Source of the DNA: Calothrix membranacea FACHB-236
GTDB taxonomy: Bacteria; Cyanobacteriota; Cyanobacteriia; Cyanobacteriales; Nostocaceae
Direction: 5' to 3'
Assembly (NCBI RefSeq): GCF_014696315.1
Contig: NZ_JACJPX010000027.1
Location: forward strand, 1 to 64,000
Length of the DNA stretch: 64,000 nucleotides
Under the pieces are notes generated by a model. The model had not been told where the DNA came from and did no database searches. It saw nothing but the letters and a program-made list of their open reading frames with translations. The first letter of the stretch is position 1. Each line of letters starts with the position of its first letter. Position numbers and translations under genes: made by a program. Below are positions 27,322-38,459 of this stretch, in pieces.

Positions 27322-29340
27322 TCAATCTGAAATGTGAATTAATGGTACTACTAACTCTTCAACAGAAGTACCACCATGAGCCACTATTTTTTCTCCTTGT
27401 CTAATGAAAGCTTTGCGACTGGGTGCTAGAAGTGGTAAGTATTCTGGTGGTAGTCCTAAAGGTTGCCACTCAATTGCACTGGGAAATTGAATTTTAACCT
27501 GCGATCGCAAGATGGGGTTTGGGTAAACTCTCACACGTTCTCCACGTAAATCAGCGATCGCACCTTCTTTGGGTTCTCCGATACCAGTCGCTTCAATATT
27601 GCCGTGATCTGACGTGAGCAAGACTTGGAAACTGTTTTTCAGTAACAAGTCAAGTAAACTTGACATAAAACCCAGTTCTGCCCATTGGTAAACCTGGTTG
27701 TGCATTCCCGCAGTGCCGAGTTGCATCCCATGCATTATCTTATCGACTTTATCCACCACCAAACCCACCACCCGTACTTTGGGATGGGACAGTTTTTCTT
27801 GCAGTGCCAAAAGGCTATCAGCTTCGCCTAGCCCCTTGGCATAGGCAACTTCAATGGGATTTAAACCTTGGTCAGTCCAGAACTGTTTCCAAAGGGATTC
27901 TTCTTTGGCTGTGGTTTCTAGGCTATTGGGAAAATAAATTGGAGGTTTACCCGCAAATATTGCTTGTCTAGAGATGGAAGTGATGGTCGGTAGCCATGCA
28001 AATACGGTTTCATCACGGAAGTTTAATTGGGGACGTTGTGCAACCAGTACCTTTCGTAGCACTAACCACTGGTCGAAGGCTAAACCGTCTACTACTACCA
28101 AAGCTACTTTGTTAGTTTTTGATGCTTGCAAATGACGTGCTAGAAAACGCGGAATTTGGTGCAGCATCACGGGAGTTGTCGCTGGTTGATTATAAAGTGT
28201 CCCATAGCGCGAACTTACCCAGCCCAAAAAGGCATTGTCTACCTTTTCTTGCAGTGTGAGAAACTGTTCTTCCAAATTCTCTGTCTTCTCTTGGTACCAC
28301 AAAACTATTAGTTCTGCCCAAGTTTGCCCGAATTTTAGCCAATCTTGGTATTTTCCATCACTGGGCGGAACTGCGGAATCTAAGGATTTGAGTAATCCCT
28401 GTAACCGCCGTTGTCGATCAGTTTTTGGGTCAAGATACAAACCTACTGTCACCCAAGAGTTTAATTTCAGGTTTGCGGTTGTTACTCCCAGGTCATCAGC
28501 GTTTATTGGTTGGAGATAGCCTTCTAAGAATAAATTATCAATGTAAACGCGAATGTCTTGATGGTCAAAGGGTAAGCTAGCTGAAGTTATATAAGCACTA
28601 GTTGCTTCCGAAACTTGGTTTAACTTTACCAACTGTTGCCGAACAAAACCTGACCAATTTTGTTGAAGAAAGGCAAAGAAGGCTTTACGGTCAGGAATTA
28701 TGTTTTCTAGGGGTAAGCGGGGAAATAATTTGCGATCGCGCTTTGCGCGGCTCCCCTTGGGAGCATCGCGCAGAATTTGAATGAAGCGATCGCATAAAAT
28801 GTCTGGTAATCTTTGTCCCCGGTAGTGCCAACGTAAAAGAATTAGCAGTAAATCAGATGTTTGCTGGATTAAGTCGGGATCAATGTTGTAAACATACCGT
28901 AGGACAAAATCCTTAGTAGCATTTTCCCCTAATTCTTCTGGTTTATGTTGTCCCTGTGCTTGATATAGTGCATCAAAATCGCTGCGGTCTAGGGAATTAA
29001 CTACGCTGTAGCTAAGATTAGGAAATAAACTTCCTATGCTGAAAGCAAGTTGCCGTCCTGTTTGTAGCAAGTCATAGGGCAGCAAGCGGAACTCTTGTAT
29101 ATCCTTGTTTACGACGATTACTAAATCTAATACTGAACCTTGTTCTTGTTGGGGACGATATTGAGATTCGTAGAGATAGCGGAAGGCAATCGCATCCTCA
29201 AAGGGAAGAATCTCAAAACCCCTTGCTTGTATCTCTTGAGACATTCCTGCTTCCGCCAGCAAGCTATCTGGATCTGCCACCAGCGTCAGGGGTGCTACCT
29301 GGGGGGTGAATTCCTTTAATATTTGGTCACGCCAGTTCAT
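27322..29340 (-). CDS. pglZ: PglZ, BREX-3 alkaline-phosphatase-fold protein
   Basis: PglZ is a core protein of all BREX systems, with an alkaline-phosphatase-like domain thought to act as a nuclease or phosphodiesterase. I start at the ATG 29340 (MNWRDQILKEF, 672 residues), which overlaps the brxHII stop by ATGA; a TTG two codons upstream is less likely. The N-terminal half is helical. The PglZ domain contains KVALVVVDGLAFDQWLVLRK (about 410-430) with the metal-binding Asp, and QVLLTSDHGNIEATGIG with the Asp-His pair. Nothing looks broken. It is followed after 5 bp by brxA. Confidence 0.9.
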   Translation of the reverse strand: MNWRDQILKEFTPQVAPLTLVADPDSLLAEAGMSQEIQARGFEILPFEDAIAFRYLYESQYRPQQEQGSVLDLVIVVNKDIQEFRLLPYDLLQTGRQLAFSIGSLFPNLSYSVVNSLDRSDFDALYQAQGQHKPEELGENATKDFVLRYVYNIDPDLIQQTSDLLLILLRWHYRGQRLPDILCDRFIQILRDAPKGSRAKRDRKLFPRLPLENIIPDRKAFFAFLQQNWSGFVRQQLVKLNQVSEATSAYITSASLPFDHQDIRVYIDNLFLEGYLQPINADDLGVTTANLKLNSWVTVGLYLDPKTDRQRRLQGLLKSLDSAVPPSDGKYQDWLKFGQTWAELIVLWYQEKTENLEEQFLTLQEKVDNAFLGWVSSRYGTLYNQPATTPVMLHQIPRFLARHLQASKTNKVALVVVDGLAFDQWLVLRKVLVAQRPQLNFRDETVFAWLPTITSISRQAIFAGKPPIYFPNSLETTAKEESLWKQFWTDQGLNPIEVAYAKGLGEADSLLALQEKLSHPKVRVVGLVVDKVDKIMHGMQLGTAGMHNQVYQWAELGFMSSLLDLLLKNSFQVLLTSDHGNIEATGIGEPKEGAIADLRGERVRVYPNPILRSQVKIQFPSAIEWQPLGLPPEYLPLLAPSRKAFIRQGEKIVAHGGTSVEELVVPLIHISD

Positions 29341-32129
29341 GAGCAATCCTCTACCCGCATTAGCAGCAATGGTACTAATTCTGGAGTCACCTCCAAACTT
29401 TGCTGCATTGCTTCACTCCAGGCTTTTTCTTCCTGTGCTAGCTGCGTCAGTCGATAATCTCTCACCTGGGGTAGTCCAATACGTTCAATGGCACGTCGTC
29501 GTGCTGCAAAAGCATACAGACACTTTTCTTGCTCAAGCTCAAGCTGTTGCTGATATTTCCGCACCAGTTCTTCATAAATAGTTTTGCCCTGTAATGATGC
29601 TGCTTCCCAAACTCGTGCAAATGCCTTTGTTGCTTCTTCTACTGTCAGGTGTTTTTGAATTTCCACCTCGATGGTCAGTAATTGTTCCCAAATATAACGG
29701 GATGTAGGTAATAAAACTCGTCCGTTATCATGGAGAAACAGAGGCATGATTCGTTGTTGATTCCAATCTTCTGTAGAAATGGCAATACGCCACAGTGACC
29801 AAAAGCCTTGGACATCTCCAGGCAGTCCTGGTATAGAAAGATAGGGAATAGGTTGCCCTTGGGCAAGGCAGGTTTTTGCCATAACTATTCCTCGAATCCG
29901 GGAATCTTCCAGGGTTAAATGTTGGGCATGAGATGCTGCTGCTGCCTCTGTTGCAGTAAACACAACGTTATTTAATTGTTCCCCAGTGGGTAAAGTGAGA
30001 TTCCAGGTGTTACTGTGTTTTTCGACTGTGCCACCATGCGATCGCAAGTAATTGATGGTCATCCGTTCAACCCAGTGGGGGATGGGGTGGTCTATCAGTT
30101 GTTGGGCAGCAGTGGGATCTAATTTTTCGTTGGTTTGGTAGATAGCAGCGCTTTCTTTCACTGCTACCAGTTGTTGTTGTACCTTACTGACTACCTCTTC
30201 GACTTTGGTATCTAAAATCTCTGGGTTGATCAGGGTTTCGATGTACAAATCATCAAATATCTGTCCAGCTTGGGCGGAATCAAGTACATCCCCGGTTTTG
30301 TCTACACCGAAGTCGTTGAGGATTACTGCGAGTTTTTCTTCCAAGACTTCGCGGACGCGGTATTCTACTGTATCTTCAAAGACGAAGTTCAAAGCGCGGA
30401 CGGGATAGGTTTGTCCGATGCGATCTACCCTACCAATGCGTTGTTCCATTCGCATCGGGTTCCAGGGAATATCGTAATTAACTACAACGTGGCAAAATTG
30501 CAAGTTTAATCCTTCACCACCAGCGTCAGTGGAAACGAGGATGCGGGCATTTTTTGCAAAGGTATCTTGGACTTGTTTGCGTTCCTCCATGCCCATTGAA
30601 CCATTAAGACAAACGACGGAAATACCACGCTGAATTAAAAATTCCCGCAGCATCTCTTGGGTAGGCACAAACTCAGTAAAAATTAAAACTTTGATATCTG
30701 GATCGCTATCTTCCTGTTGCAAGCGATAAATCCAGTCTAGCAAGGCTTCTGCTTTGGGATCTGCACCTACAGATTCTGTGCGTTTGGCAGCTTCTAGTAG
30801 CAATTCTACTTCTGCTTTTTCATTCTTAAATGCCTTGATGCGGGTTGTCAGCAGTGACTCCACTTGTTCCTGTCCATCTAATTCCACCCATTCCTCCACT
30901 GAGAACATGGGAAACAAGGTTAATTGTTCTTCCGGTTCTCGCAGCACTTTTAATCGCCTTTCCAAGGTGGTGCGAATGGCACGGGTAGAGGAAGTGACCA
31001 AGCGTTGCATTAAAATCATTAAAAAACCAACATAGCTTTTTTTCTGCTTCAGTGCTTGGTTGTAACCTTCTCGCACGTAGTCGGTAACTGCTTCGTAAAG
31101 TTGGCGGTGCTGGCGATGTTTCCCTGACCAAGAAACTGGTACAAGCTGAGTTTGTCTTGGTTTAAATAAAGGTTCACCTTGGGCATTTATGGCACGACGT
31201 TTTTCGGTGCGGATAACGTATGGTTGCACCCGTTCCCGTGTGATGCTGTTAATGTCGGGAAAGGCTACGGGGTCTAAGAGGGAAATGAGGCGATAAAAAG
31301 CATCAGTTTTGCCTTGGTGAGGTGTAGCGGAAAGCAGTAGCAAGTAAGGTGCAGCTTCCCCCAGTCCTTGACCGAGTTTGTAACGGGCAACTTGGTCGGT
31401 ACTGCCACCTAAGCGATGGGCTTCGTCTACAATTACTAAATCCCAACCTGCGGCGATTAAATCTTCAAAGCGATCGCGATTATATTCTGCTAGTTGTTCT
31501 CCTGTCCAACCACGGCGTTTATCCATTGGTTTTACGGAGTCCATTGGACAAACAACTTGGTTGAAGACAGTCCAGGAATTTTGGTTTTCTTGATTTTGAT
31601 TTAAACGCTGTAAAGTCTTGAGGTCTTCAGGCAAAATAAGCTGAAATTCTTCATTAAAATGCAATCGCATTTCGCTTACCCATTGGGTGACTAAACCTTT
31701 AGGGGCGACTATCAGGATGCGTCGCACCATTCCCCGCAGTTTGAGTTCCCGCATAATTAGCCCAGCTTCTACGGTTTTACCCAGTCCAACTTCATCGGCG
31801 AGGAGGTAGCGGATGCTATTACTAGAAACTGCTTTTGATAATGCTTTGATTTGGTGGGGTAAGGGAATAACGGAAGATTCAATTGGCGCTAGGAGTACAT
31901 CTTGAGTCAGTGCGTCTGCTATACGCGCAGCTGTGGCGATGTAGGCAATACTAGCAGGAGTGGTGACTTCTGCGGCAGAGAGGGGTTTTAGTTTATCTGC
32001 GCGAACGCGAACTACTGTATCTTGAGCAGGTAGCCAGACGCGGTGAAAGGTATTTTCCCAAAGGGTTTGGGTTTCAATGACTTTGCAGATTTGGCGATGT
32101 TCTTCACTCCACAACCAAGCACCATCCAT
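29337..32129 (-). CDS. brxHII: BrxHII, SNF2-like DEAD/DEAH helicase of BREX-3
   Basis: This 930-residue superfamily 2 ATPase has Walker A at about 112-119 (DEVGLGKT), motif II DEAH at 235-238 (VIVDEAHRL), motif III-like LLLLSATPHQGKTDA and motif VI QRIGRVDRIGQTYP. The C-terminal extension (about 640-930) is long and charged. BrxHII is the helicase of type 3 BREX and resembles DrmD-like DISARM helicases; gene order decides for BREX. All core motifs are intact. Its ATG overlaps the previous gene's stop (TAATG), and its stop overlaps pglZ, so the genes are co-translated. Confidence 0.88.
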   Translation of the reverse strand: MDGAWLWSEEHRQICKVIETQTLWENTFHRVWLPAQDTVVRVRADKLKPLSAAEVTTPASIAYIATAARIADALTQDVLLAPIESSVIPLPHQIKALSKAVSSNSIRYLLADEVGLGKTVEAGLIMRELKLRGMVRRILIVAPKGLVTQWVSEMRLHFNEEFQLILPEDLKTLQRLNQNQENQNSWTVFNQVVCPMDSVKPMDKRRGWTGEQLAEYNRDRFEDLIAAGWDLVIVDEAHRLGGSTDQVARYKLGQGLGEAAPYLLLLSATPHQGKTDAFYRLISLLDPVAFPDINSITRERVQPYVIRTEKRRAINAQGEPLFKPRQTQLVPVSWSGKHRQHRQLYEAVTDYVREGYNQALKQKKSYVGFLMILMQRLVTSSTRAIRTTLERRLKVLREPEEQLTLFPMFSVEEWVELDGQEQVESLLTTRIKAFKNEKAEVELLLEAAKRTESVGADPKAEALLDWIYRLQQEDSDPDIKVLIFTEFVPTQEMLREFLIQRGISVVCLNGSMGMEERKQVQDTFAKNARILVSTDAGGEGLNLQFCHVVVNYDIPWNPMRMEQRIGRVDRIGQTYPVRALNFVFEDTVEYRVREVLEEKLAVILNDFGVDKTGDVLDSAQAGQIFDDLYIETLINPEILDTKVEEVVSKVQQQLVAVKESAAIYQTNEKLDPTAAQQLIDHPIPHWVERMTINYLRSHGGTVEKHSNTWNLTLPTGEQLNNVVFTATEAAAASHAQHLTLEDSRIRGIVMAKTCLAQGQPIPYLSIPGLPGDVQGFWSLWRIAISTEDWNQQRIMPLFLHDNGRVLLPTSRYIWEQLLTIEVEIQKHLTVEEATKAFARVWEAASLQGKTIYEELVRKYQQQLELEQEKCLYAFAARRRAIERIGLPQVRDYRLTQLAQEEKAWSEAMQQSLEVTPELVPLLLMRVEDCS

Positions 32130-34057
32130 TATGGAGCCTCTCTTGCTAAATCCAGTAAATGAGGTTTGAGCCGATACACCTCTGCTTCACAGTCAATCAG
32201 CATTTGTTTTTGTAGAGATTGACACATTACTATTACATCTTCGCTGTCAGTACCTGTCCCTGAACAAATAGTAGCCAGAGTCATTCCCGCAGGAGCATTA
32301 CCCAAAAGTCCCAGGATTTTTGCAGCTTCGGGGGTAATAGTGACTCCCAAACGCTGTTTCCAAAAAGTATCGGCGATGATTTTTAACGGACGAGAATCAA
32401 GTTCGATGCGGAAGCGGTTGTGTTGTTCGTCTGTTCGCACAATTGGAGGACGGCGTTTAGCATTGCGCCAGACACGGGAGACTTCCCGCAAGCCAGAACC
32501 ACCAAGATCTGCAAAACCAATTAATTTCAAAGCACGAGCAATTAGTGGATTGCGGGCGGTGCTGGTTCCACCATTCATCAGGTCTTCCTGTGATACCAGT
32601 GATGCACCTGCGTTGACCATAATTGTACGGTGTTCTTGAAGTTCGATTTGTGCCACAGTGCGTTGATCTGTATAATCCTGGTGAATAATTAAGTTAATTA
32701 AAGCTTCGCGGACAGCAATATAATCAGCAGAACCTGTTGATTGTTGGAGATTTTCTGTAGATAACCCTTCAATCGGGTTGTGTTGAGTAATAAAATCAAT
32801 TGCTTTCCGTAGTCCTTGGAGTACGTTGTCTGTTAATTCCTCCCGTTGATCCCAACGTCCTTCTGTTGTTAACCTTACCCGTAAATCGAGAATTTCCCGT
32901 CCGATTTTGCGGTGAATTTCTTTACTATTGCCAAATAGCAGGGTTAATTGGTGCAAATCATCGGGTGTTAATTCTCCCCGTCCATCAAGCAGTATTTGGC
33001 GAATTACTTCTATCGGGTTGTTCCAGTTAATATTTATTCCTTGAGTATTTAAACTATCTAAATCAACCTTTTTCTTTAAAATATTGCTGTACCATTGCAA
33101 AGTTTGCTTGTCTAAGTCAGTCCATTCTACGTTTAGAGAAATATTTGCTTTACCAGTAATAATAAGTTCTCGCCGTTCTTTCCAAGCCTCTAAAAAACTC
33201 CTGCCGTCATGCAGCATAATAGTCTCTATTGGCACAGATTCACCTTCTAGTACTCTCAGCAAATCATCTGGCATTGGTGGTTCTGTGGGTTGACTGAAGG
33301 CTACTAAGGATTTATAGTTAAGTTTTTCTGTAGCGATTTTATCTATAAGGTATATACCTTGGGCTGCCCGATCGCATTCTAAACCCCACACCAACATCGG
33401 GTAAAGTAACAGTGCGCCTTCTGTTGTGCCGATATACAACCTTTTTTCATCTGAAAACCAGTCTGAAACTGCAATCTCCTCTGGCATAGGTTCGCTTTGT
33501 TCCCCCATCAACAGCAGGCGAATGATATGGGTAACTTTTTGCTTACGCTTATGAGCATCAACTAAAAATAAAGGCAACTCACAGAGAGGGAGAATTCCTT
33601 GTAATACCTCTTCCAGAGTTGCTAATGGGTCTTCTGTATTTAAAGTTGTGGTGGCACTGGTTTCATTTAAGCCTCTTAAGTCGTGACCTATTTTATTTCT
33701 CTGTTCCAGTAATATTTCTAATTTGCCTTTGGCGGTACTTCTTCTATTTAGAAAGCACTGGGAAAATAGAGGCTGTAATGGATGGCGAGTACCAAGGTTA
33801 GAAACAGCTTGGAGAACACTGAGAAAGTGACCAAAAGCTAAATTCCCGCGAAATTCTGTTAAAGCTGGTGGTGGTGAAACTGTTGCATCTTCTCGCGCAG
33901 CAAAGGAAGCTATGGCTAGCGCACAAAGATAACGGGTGGTGACTTCTGCACAACGCAGAATTTGGTCTAATTGTTCTGCTGGAGAAAGAGTACGATAAAT
34001 GTTGCCATAGGCATAGGCTATAGGCTGGGGGTAAGTTTGCAGTACTTGGGTGAGCAT
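32129..34057 (-). CDS. Putative GHKL-type ATP-binding (HATPase_c_4) regulator-like protein
   Basis: This 642-residue protein has a C-terminal part (about 440-560) that resembles the HATPase_c_4 domain of AlbA_2/Schlafen-type predicted regulators: AVREALINLIIHQDYTDQR with the catalytic-type Asn, and ADLGGSGLREVSRVW as the Gly-rich motif. A winged-helix-like region follows (about 585-640). The N-terminal 200 residues are of no recognised family. It is not one of the six canonical BREX-3 genes but sits inside the operon, between pglX and brxHII. It overlaps brxHII by one base. It may be a regulator or a co-opted defence component. Function uncertain. Confidence 0.65.
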   Translation of the reverse strand: MLTQVLQTYPQPIAYAYGNIYRTLSPAEQLDQILRCAEVTTRYLCALAIASFAAREDATVSPPPALTEFRGNLAFGHFLSVLQAVSNLGTRHPLQPLFSQCFLNRRSTAKGKLEILLEQRNKIGHDLRGLNETSATTTLNTEDPLATLEEVLQGILPLCELPLFLVDAHKRKQKVTHIIRLLLMGEQSEPMPEEIAVSDWFSDEKRLYIGTTEGALLLYPMLVWGLECDRAAQGIYLIDKIATEKLNYKSLVAFSQPTEPPMPDDLLRVLEGESVPIETIMLHDGRSFLEAWKERRELIITGKANISLNVEWTDLDKQTLQWYSNILKKKVDLDSLNTQGININWNNPIEVIRQILLDGRGELTPDDLHQLTLLFGNSKEIHRKIGREILDLRVRLTTEGRWDQREELTDNVLQGLRKAIDFITQHNPIEGLSTENLQQSTGSADYIAVREALINLIIHQDYTDQRTVAQIELQEHRTIMVNAGASLVSQEDLMNGGTSTARNPLIARALKLIGFADLGGSGLREVSRVWRNAKRRPPIVRTDEQHNRFRIELDSRPLKIIADTFWKQRLGVTITPEAAKILGLLGNAPAGMTLATICSGTGTDSEDVIVMCQSLQKQMLIDCEAEVYRLKPHLLDLAREAP

Positions 34058-34253
34058 AGATAATTCAGTTTTACCCAGGAAAGTCTGCTAAATATTATAC
34101 AAACCAGCATCCAGATTAGGGTGAGTTAGGAACAGAGAATGCAGTATTTTTTAGTATAAAATTATCTGCATTTATATAAAAAGCAACTAATACCTACCGC
34201 ATAACAAATATAATTTCTCTGCAATAAACTACAACCCAGAATTCAAAATTGTG

Positions 34254-37200
34254 TTATTCCTCTAATCTGTTAAGAGCGTTGTCATACAACATAATTAATT
34301 TTTGGTCTTCTTGCAGTACAGTTTCTGGTATCTTTTTGGCTACATCAACAATTAGTTGATAATTGCGCTCCTGCCATGCTTTTTTAAAACCTACACGTAC
34401 AGCTTCTAAACGAAATATTTTGAGTTTCTTTTGCTTACTTTGACGATATTCCTCGAATTCTTTGAGTAAAGCTTTTTCACGCAATTTTTCTAAATCTATT
34501 GCTCTATTTGGGTCAGGGACATACCATCTATCTTTGGCAGCACTGATAAGAATTAGGTCATCTGTTTCCAAGCCATTTCCTGAAATTACGGCATTCTCTT
34601 CGATTTTGTTGATTTTATCGCGGTGGATAGATGAAAGTTTTAACCAAGAGACTATTTGCTTAGGAATTGCGTCTTTCCCTTCGTAAATAAGAAAGTTTTG
34701 TTTGAGAATTTCGGATAATTCTAAGCGTTGTTCTGCTTTTGACCATGCAGCTGTTACTTGCATAAACTGGGGTTGAATTTCTTGGAAAGTTTGGGGTTTT
34801 TTAGTAAGCTGTTGCTTTAGCCACTGAACGGCGGTTTCTTCGTTGATGACAACCAGTTCTAGTTGGAGAATTTCTTTTACTGTCATGCGTTTTTTATCGT
34901 ACTCTGCTATTTGTTCTTGCAGAAAGTACATTTCGTCTCTTTCATTAAAACGTTGTGCAAGTCCAGCGTAAAATTCAGAAGCGGAAAGGGGAACAGTAAA
35001 ACCGCGTTGTACATGGAAAGCTACCATGCGGTCAAATAATAGATAATTTTGGCGTTCAGCGATGGTTTCAGCTGTTCCATTTTTAGCGACGAATACAGGG
35101 AGTTGTTGTAAATGGTTACGGATAAATTCCCAACAGGCTTCTTCTGTTCCGGCTTCTAGTTGGAAGCTTTCTTCTAGTGCAATAGTAGGTTTATAAGCAG
35201 AAATAATTAAATCTTGTTTTACTGCATTACTGTTATTTACTTGCTTAAAAGTACCTTGCTGTTTATCTAAAGTACGTACATCTGCAATTACAAAACCTGC
35301 TTGTTGTAGAGATTCTTGAATAATATTCCATACATTATTTTTAGAATTGTGAAATTCAACTGTTATCCAACGTCCAGGTTTTAATAAACGATAGTACTCA
35401 ACAAAACATTGAAACATCAGTATTTGATAATCTACAAGGCTTTTTCCTTGAATTTTATTTTCAATGGCTTCTGCTTTATTATTTGTAAAAACTTTCAGCC
35501 ATGCTTCTAATAAAAAATTTAACTCTGAATACATTAAATTTCCCCCAAATGGAGGATCTGTAAAAATATAGTCAACAGAGTTATCAGGAATATTTTTAAT
35601 TTGAGAACTAGATGAGTTATTAATTAAGCAGTTACTATAAGTTTGTAATCTTAAAGAACGAGAAAATGTAGACAAACGGTTTTCTAATGCAAATATTGCT
35701 CGTTTCTCAGCAGATAAACTGGAGATATAAAGAGTACCTGCTAACCCCGGAATAAAAGGACCACCACCTCCCTTAAAATAGTGACTTACTTGGACTCGTG
35801 ACATTTTAGATATATCAGATGCAACTGCTGTCAATAGTGCTAAATATCTAGAATTTTTAACTAATTGATAGAAGAGAGCGGCTGTAATTAAATTACGGTT
35901 ACTATAAAAATGATGTACGTGAGTGATACCATGTGATATTTTAGGTTGTTCAGTATTATATCCATCAGGAATTTTATTTGCTGGATATGTATTAGTAACA
36001 TTGGTGTTTTTGATATGTTCTATAATTGCCAAATCATAAACATCTGGTATTTTATCAAAACGTTTATTGCCGTATATATAATTAATAATAACTGGTACTT
36101 GTTTAGCCTGTTTAATAGGTTCATTAATAACGTAATCAAAACTATTTGACCATGCTCTTTCAATGTTACGTTTTGTTACCTGAGCCTTACAATGAGGGCA
36201 GGAAAAATTATCTACAACTTTGCCAGCTACTTTATCGATAGCTGCTTCCCAGTAAATTATTTCTCCTGTACATTCAGGACAAATAAAAACATCAGACCAT
36301 ACTGTATAGTTAATTTGAAAACGCAGTGCATCCTGTGTAGCTTGAGTTCTGTTAGCACTGGTAATCAAAACATTAAAAGTAGGATATTCTGGTGCTTGGT
36401 CTGCAAAATGACTAGCCAAACAGCTAGAACCGAGGGAATTAAGCATATCCCGCACGTTAGCACGGGCACCACTTGCCACCCTAGAACCCTTCAACCATTC
36501 TAAAAAAGGTTTGGTTTTGCCTTGGTGGGTGACTTCAAAAGCTGTTGTCATGTGTTCTTGCAGCCACCTGACCAAGTTTTGCAGAAAACCCCTTGCTTTA
36601 TCCTCGTAACTTCTCTTCGCCTGTCCTGATGACGTTGAAGCCAAATCTAGCGCAGCTGCATACTTATCCAAATTCTGCCGGAAGGTATCATCTGGTTTGC
36701 TTAGTTGAAAAAACACTTCATCACTGTTCTTGTCTTTTTTGTAATGTGGTGGGTCGAAAGGTGGAATAAAGTATAGATAAAAATCTCGTGATGGCACAGC
36801 AGTAGAACGTTCATTTGGGGCACCAAAAAACAAATAACCTTGACGGGTAACTTTTTTAGTTGTCCACTCTAGTTCATGCTGCCAAATGCGATACCCACTG
36901 ACATAAGTTTGATCTGTACATTCTAAAACCTGTTTGAGAGCTTGAAAATAATACCTATCTAATTGGGAACTATCCAAACTCTCAGTTCGCTTTTCAATTA
37001 AAGCATCGAAATCATCGGTTTTCTTCAAGTCAATATAATATTGACGATTATCATTATTTGAGGAAATAAACTGACCACTGACAGTTTTGTGAATTTCCCG
37101 CAACACCGTTTCAATTTGGGAGAGCAAATCATCCGCAGCCTCACCTCCCAACTCCGCTACTATTGGATCGTAGAGACATAAGCTATCTCGTAGTTCATCT

Positions 37201-38210
37201 GGTGTGGCACCTAATGGCAAATAAATATCTCCCGTGGTCAAACGGTGTACTGATAATGCCGCAATAATTCGCAGTGCCATTGGCTTATAAGCAGGACGAG
37301 TGAAAGCTTGGCGAATTCGTGCTTCTAACACCTGCGAGCAATCAATCACTGCCCGAATATCAGGATCTGAACGAAAAGAAGGGTTTTCTTTGAGATTGTC
37401 CCAATAGCTATCGTAGGCAATTAAACCAGGTGATTCTTGAGACACATCCTGATTAATTAATTTCCGCATAGCCAAAGATAAAGTTTTGAGTACCTCCCGC
37501 CTTTCTGCAACAGTAATCCGCTCGAAGGTATCAATATAATCAGGATGAATAGGGAATAGTCGAACAAACTCATCCATCCGCTCATTCATATTGCCGTAAA
37601 ATTTGGCGAATGGTGTGAGATGTTCTCGAATTTTTACTAATTGGTCAGCGGTTTTCTTTAAAAGACGTTCTGCTACTACATATTTAATATCTCTACGGGC
37701 AATTAAAAGTTGTTCAAAACGGTCTTGAACTCGGCGAATGGCATCTGCAACAAATTCAAAACGTTGACTATCAAACAGTGTCTCTTGCAAGCCTGCAATG
37801 AAGCGAAATTTCAGGTCTTTACAGACTTCACCGATTTCTCGTAAAAAAGTCAGGTCGAGAATAATGGCTTGGTCTTTGCGGGTACGTAAATAATCTAGCA
37901 GTTCGTCTACCACAAACAGCAAACCTTGGTCTGGAAATTGCTGGTGGAATAAAACCATCATGTCTTCAAAGACACCTTTATGATTGGGAATTGTGTCTTG
38001 TGGCGGAAACTGAAATTTAATTCCCCATTGTTGGAGTGCTTCTTCTAACTGGGAACAAACGAACTCACGCAAGTCCATCGTTGTCGAACCAAGTTCTGTG
38101 CGAACTACCTTGAACTTTCCAGCGATGGGACGCGCACTTTCCGCAACTTGGGCATTTTGCAGATGGGTGGAGAGTTCAGCGTGTTCTGCGATCGCACTCA
38201 ATACTGACAT
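34254..38210 (-). CDS. In-frame fusion of BrxC (part) and PglX adenine methylase (part)
   Basis: This 1318-residue open frame joins two BREX-3 genes. Residues 1-630 are BrxC-like (DUF6079 ATPase family): [38 protein letters not shown] (Walker B type), and [20 protein letters not shown] near the end. From about residue 631 ([19 protein letters not shown]) it is PglX-like, with a CPEC...CPHC zinc motif (644-674), the methylase motif IV DPPFGG (885-890) and a C-terminal helical region. The joint is at about 36,321. Missing are the BrxC C-terminal part and the PglX N-terminus with its usual WWARRP-type region. The BrxC P-loop (GNYGTGKSH, coded just upstream at 38214-38240) is in this frame but before the first ATG. 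Probably non-functional or altered. Confidence 0.82.
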   Translation of the reverse strand: MSVLSAIAEHAELSTHLQNAQVAESARPIAGKFKVVRTELGSTTMDLREFVCSQLEEALQQWGIKFQFPPQDTIPNHKGVFEDMMVLFHQQFPDQGLLFVVDELLDYLRTRKDQAIILDLTFLREIGEVCKDLKFRFIAGLQETLFDSQRFEFVADAIRRVQDRFEQLLIARRDIKYVVAERLLKKTADQLVKIREHLTPFAKFYGNMNERMDEFVRLFPIHPDYIDTFERITVAERREVLKTLSLAMRKLINQDVSQESPGLIAYDSYWDNLKENPSFRSDPDIRAVIDCSQVLEARIRQAFTRPAYKPMALRIIAALSVHRLTTGDIYLPLGATPDELRDSLCLYDPIVAELGGEAADDLLSQIETVLREIHKTVSGQFISSNNDNRQYYIDLKKTDDFDALIEKRTESLDSSQLDRYYFQALKQVLECTDQTYVSGYRIWQHELEWTTKKVTRQGYLFFGAPNERSTAVPSRDFYLYFIPPFDPPHYKKDKNSDEVFFQLSKPDDTFRQNLDKYAAALDLASTSSGQAKRSYEDKARGFLQNLVRWLQEHMTTAFEVTHQGKTKPFLEWLKGSRVASGARANVRDMLNSLGSSCLASHFADQAPEYPTFNVLITSANRTQATQDALRFQINYTVWSDVFICPECTGEIIYWEAAIDKVAGKVVDNFSCPHCKAQVTKRNIERAWSNSFDYVINEPIKQAKQVPVIINYIYGNKRFDKIPDVYDLAIIEHIKNTNVTNTYPANKIPDGYNTEQPKISHGITHVHHFYSNRNLITAALFYQLVKNSRYLALLTAVASDISKMSRVQVSHYFKGGGGPFIPGLAGTLYISSLSAEKRAIFALENRLSTFSRSLRLQTYSNCLINNSSSSQIKNIPDNSVDYIFTDPPFGGNLMYSELNFLLEAWLKVFTNNKAEAIENKIQGKSLVDYQILMFQCFVEYYRLLKPGRWITVEFHNSKNNVWNIIQESLQQAGFVIADVRTLDKQQGTFKQVNNSNAVKQDLIISAYKPTIALEESFQLEAGTEEACWEFIRNHLQQLPVFVAKNGTAETIAERQNYLLFDRMVAFHVQRGFTVPLSASEFYAGLAQRFNERDEMYFLQEQIAEYDKKRMTVKEILQLELVVINEETAVQWLKQQLTKKPQTFQEIQPQFMQVTAAWSKAEQRLELSEILKQNFLIYEGKDAIPKQIVSWLKLSSIHRDKINKIEENAVISGNGLETDDLILISAAKDRWYVPDPNRAIDLEKLREKALLKEFEEYRQSKQKKLKIFRLEAVRVGFKKAWQERNYQLIVDVAKKIPETVLQEDQKLIMLYDNALNRLEE

Positions 38211-38245
38211 TAGGTGAGACTTACCAGTACCGTAATTTCCTACAA

Positions 38246-38437
38246 TCAGAATACCTTATTGTCCGCAGGCTGCTCAAACTGCAAATTAGGAAAAACCACA
38301 GTTGCAAGCCGCTCCCCCATTTCCTCAGAAATTACATAAGTAGTAACTAGTCGCTGTGCCTCAGCCAATTCGCTAGCATTCTGTAACTGAATTACAGTTT
38401 CAATAGGCTCAAATTGAATTAACTCACCGTATTTCAT
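38246..38437 (-). pseudogene. brxC: 5' part of brxC, cut off by a 1-bp frameshift
   Basis: The 63-codon frame starts [20 protein letters not shown], the expected BrxC N-terminus, and runs to [10 protein letters not shown] and a stop at 38246. Adding one G to the GG at 38254-38255 (minus strand reads AATAAGGTATTC) restores [20 protein letters not shown] and joins the downstream frame. So a G was lost from a short G run, directly before the Walker A motif. The stop (TGA) overlaps possible CTG/ATT restarts, but no good start exists there. It lies 22 bp after brxF. Confidence 0.85.
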
Positions 38438-38459
38438 AGCACCATCTTCTATCTAGTTA

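Noticed and set aside
29337-32129. DISARM helicase DrmD as the identity of the SNF2-type gene
   Set aside because: Neighbours pglZ, pglX, brxC, brxF and brxA are in BREX-3 order; no drmA, drmB or drmC is present.
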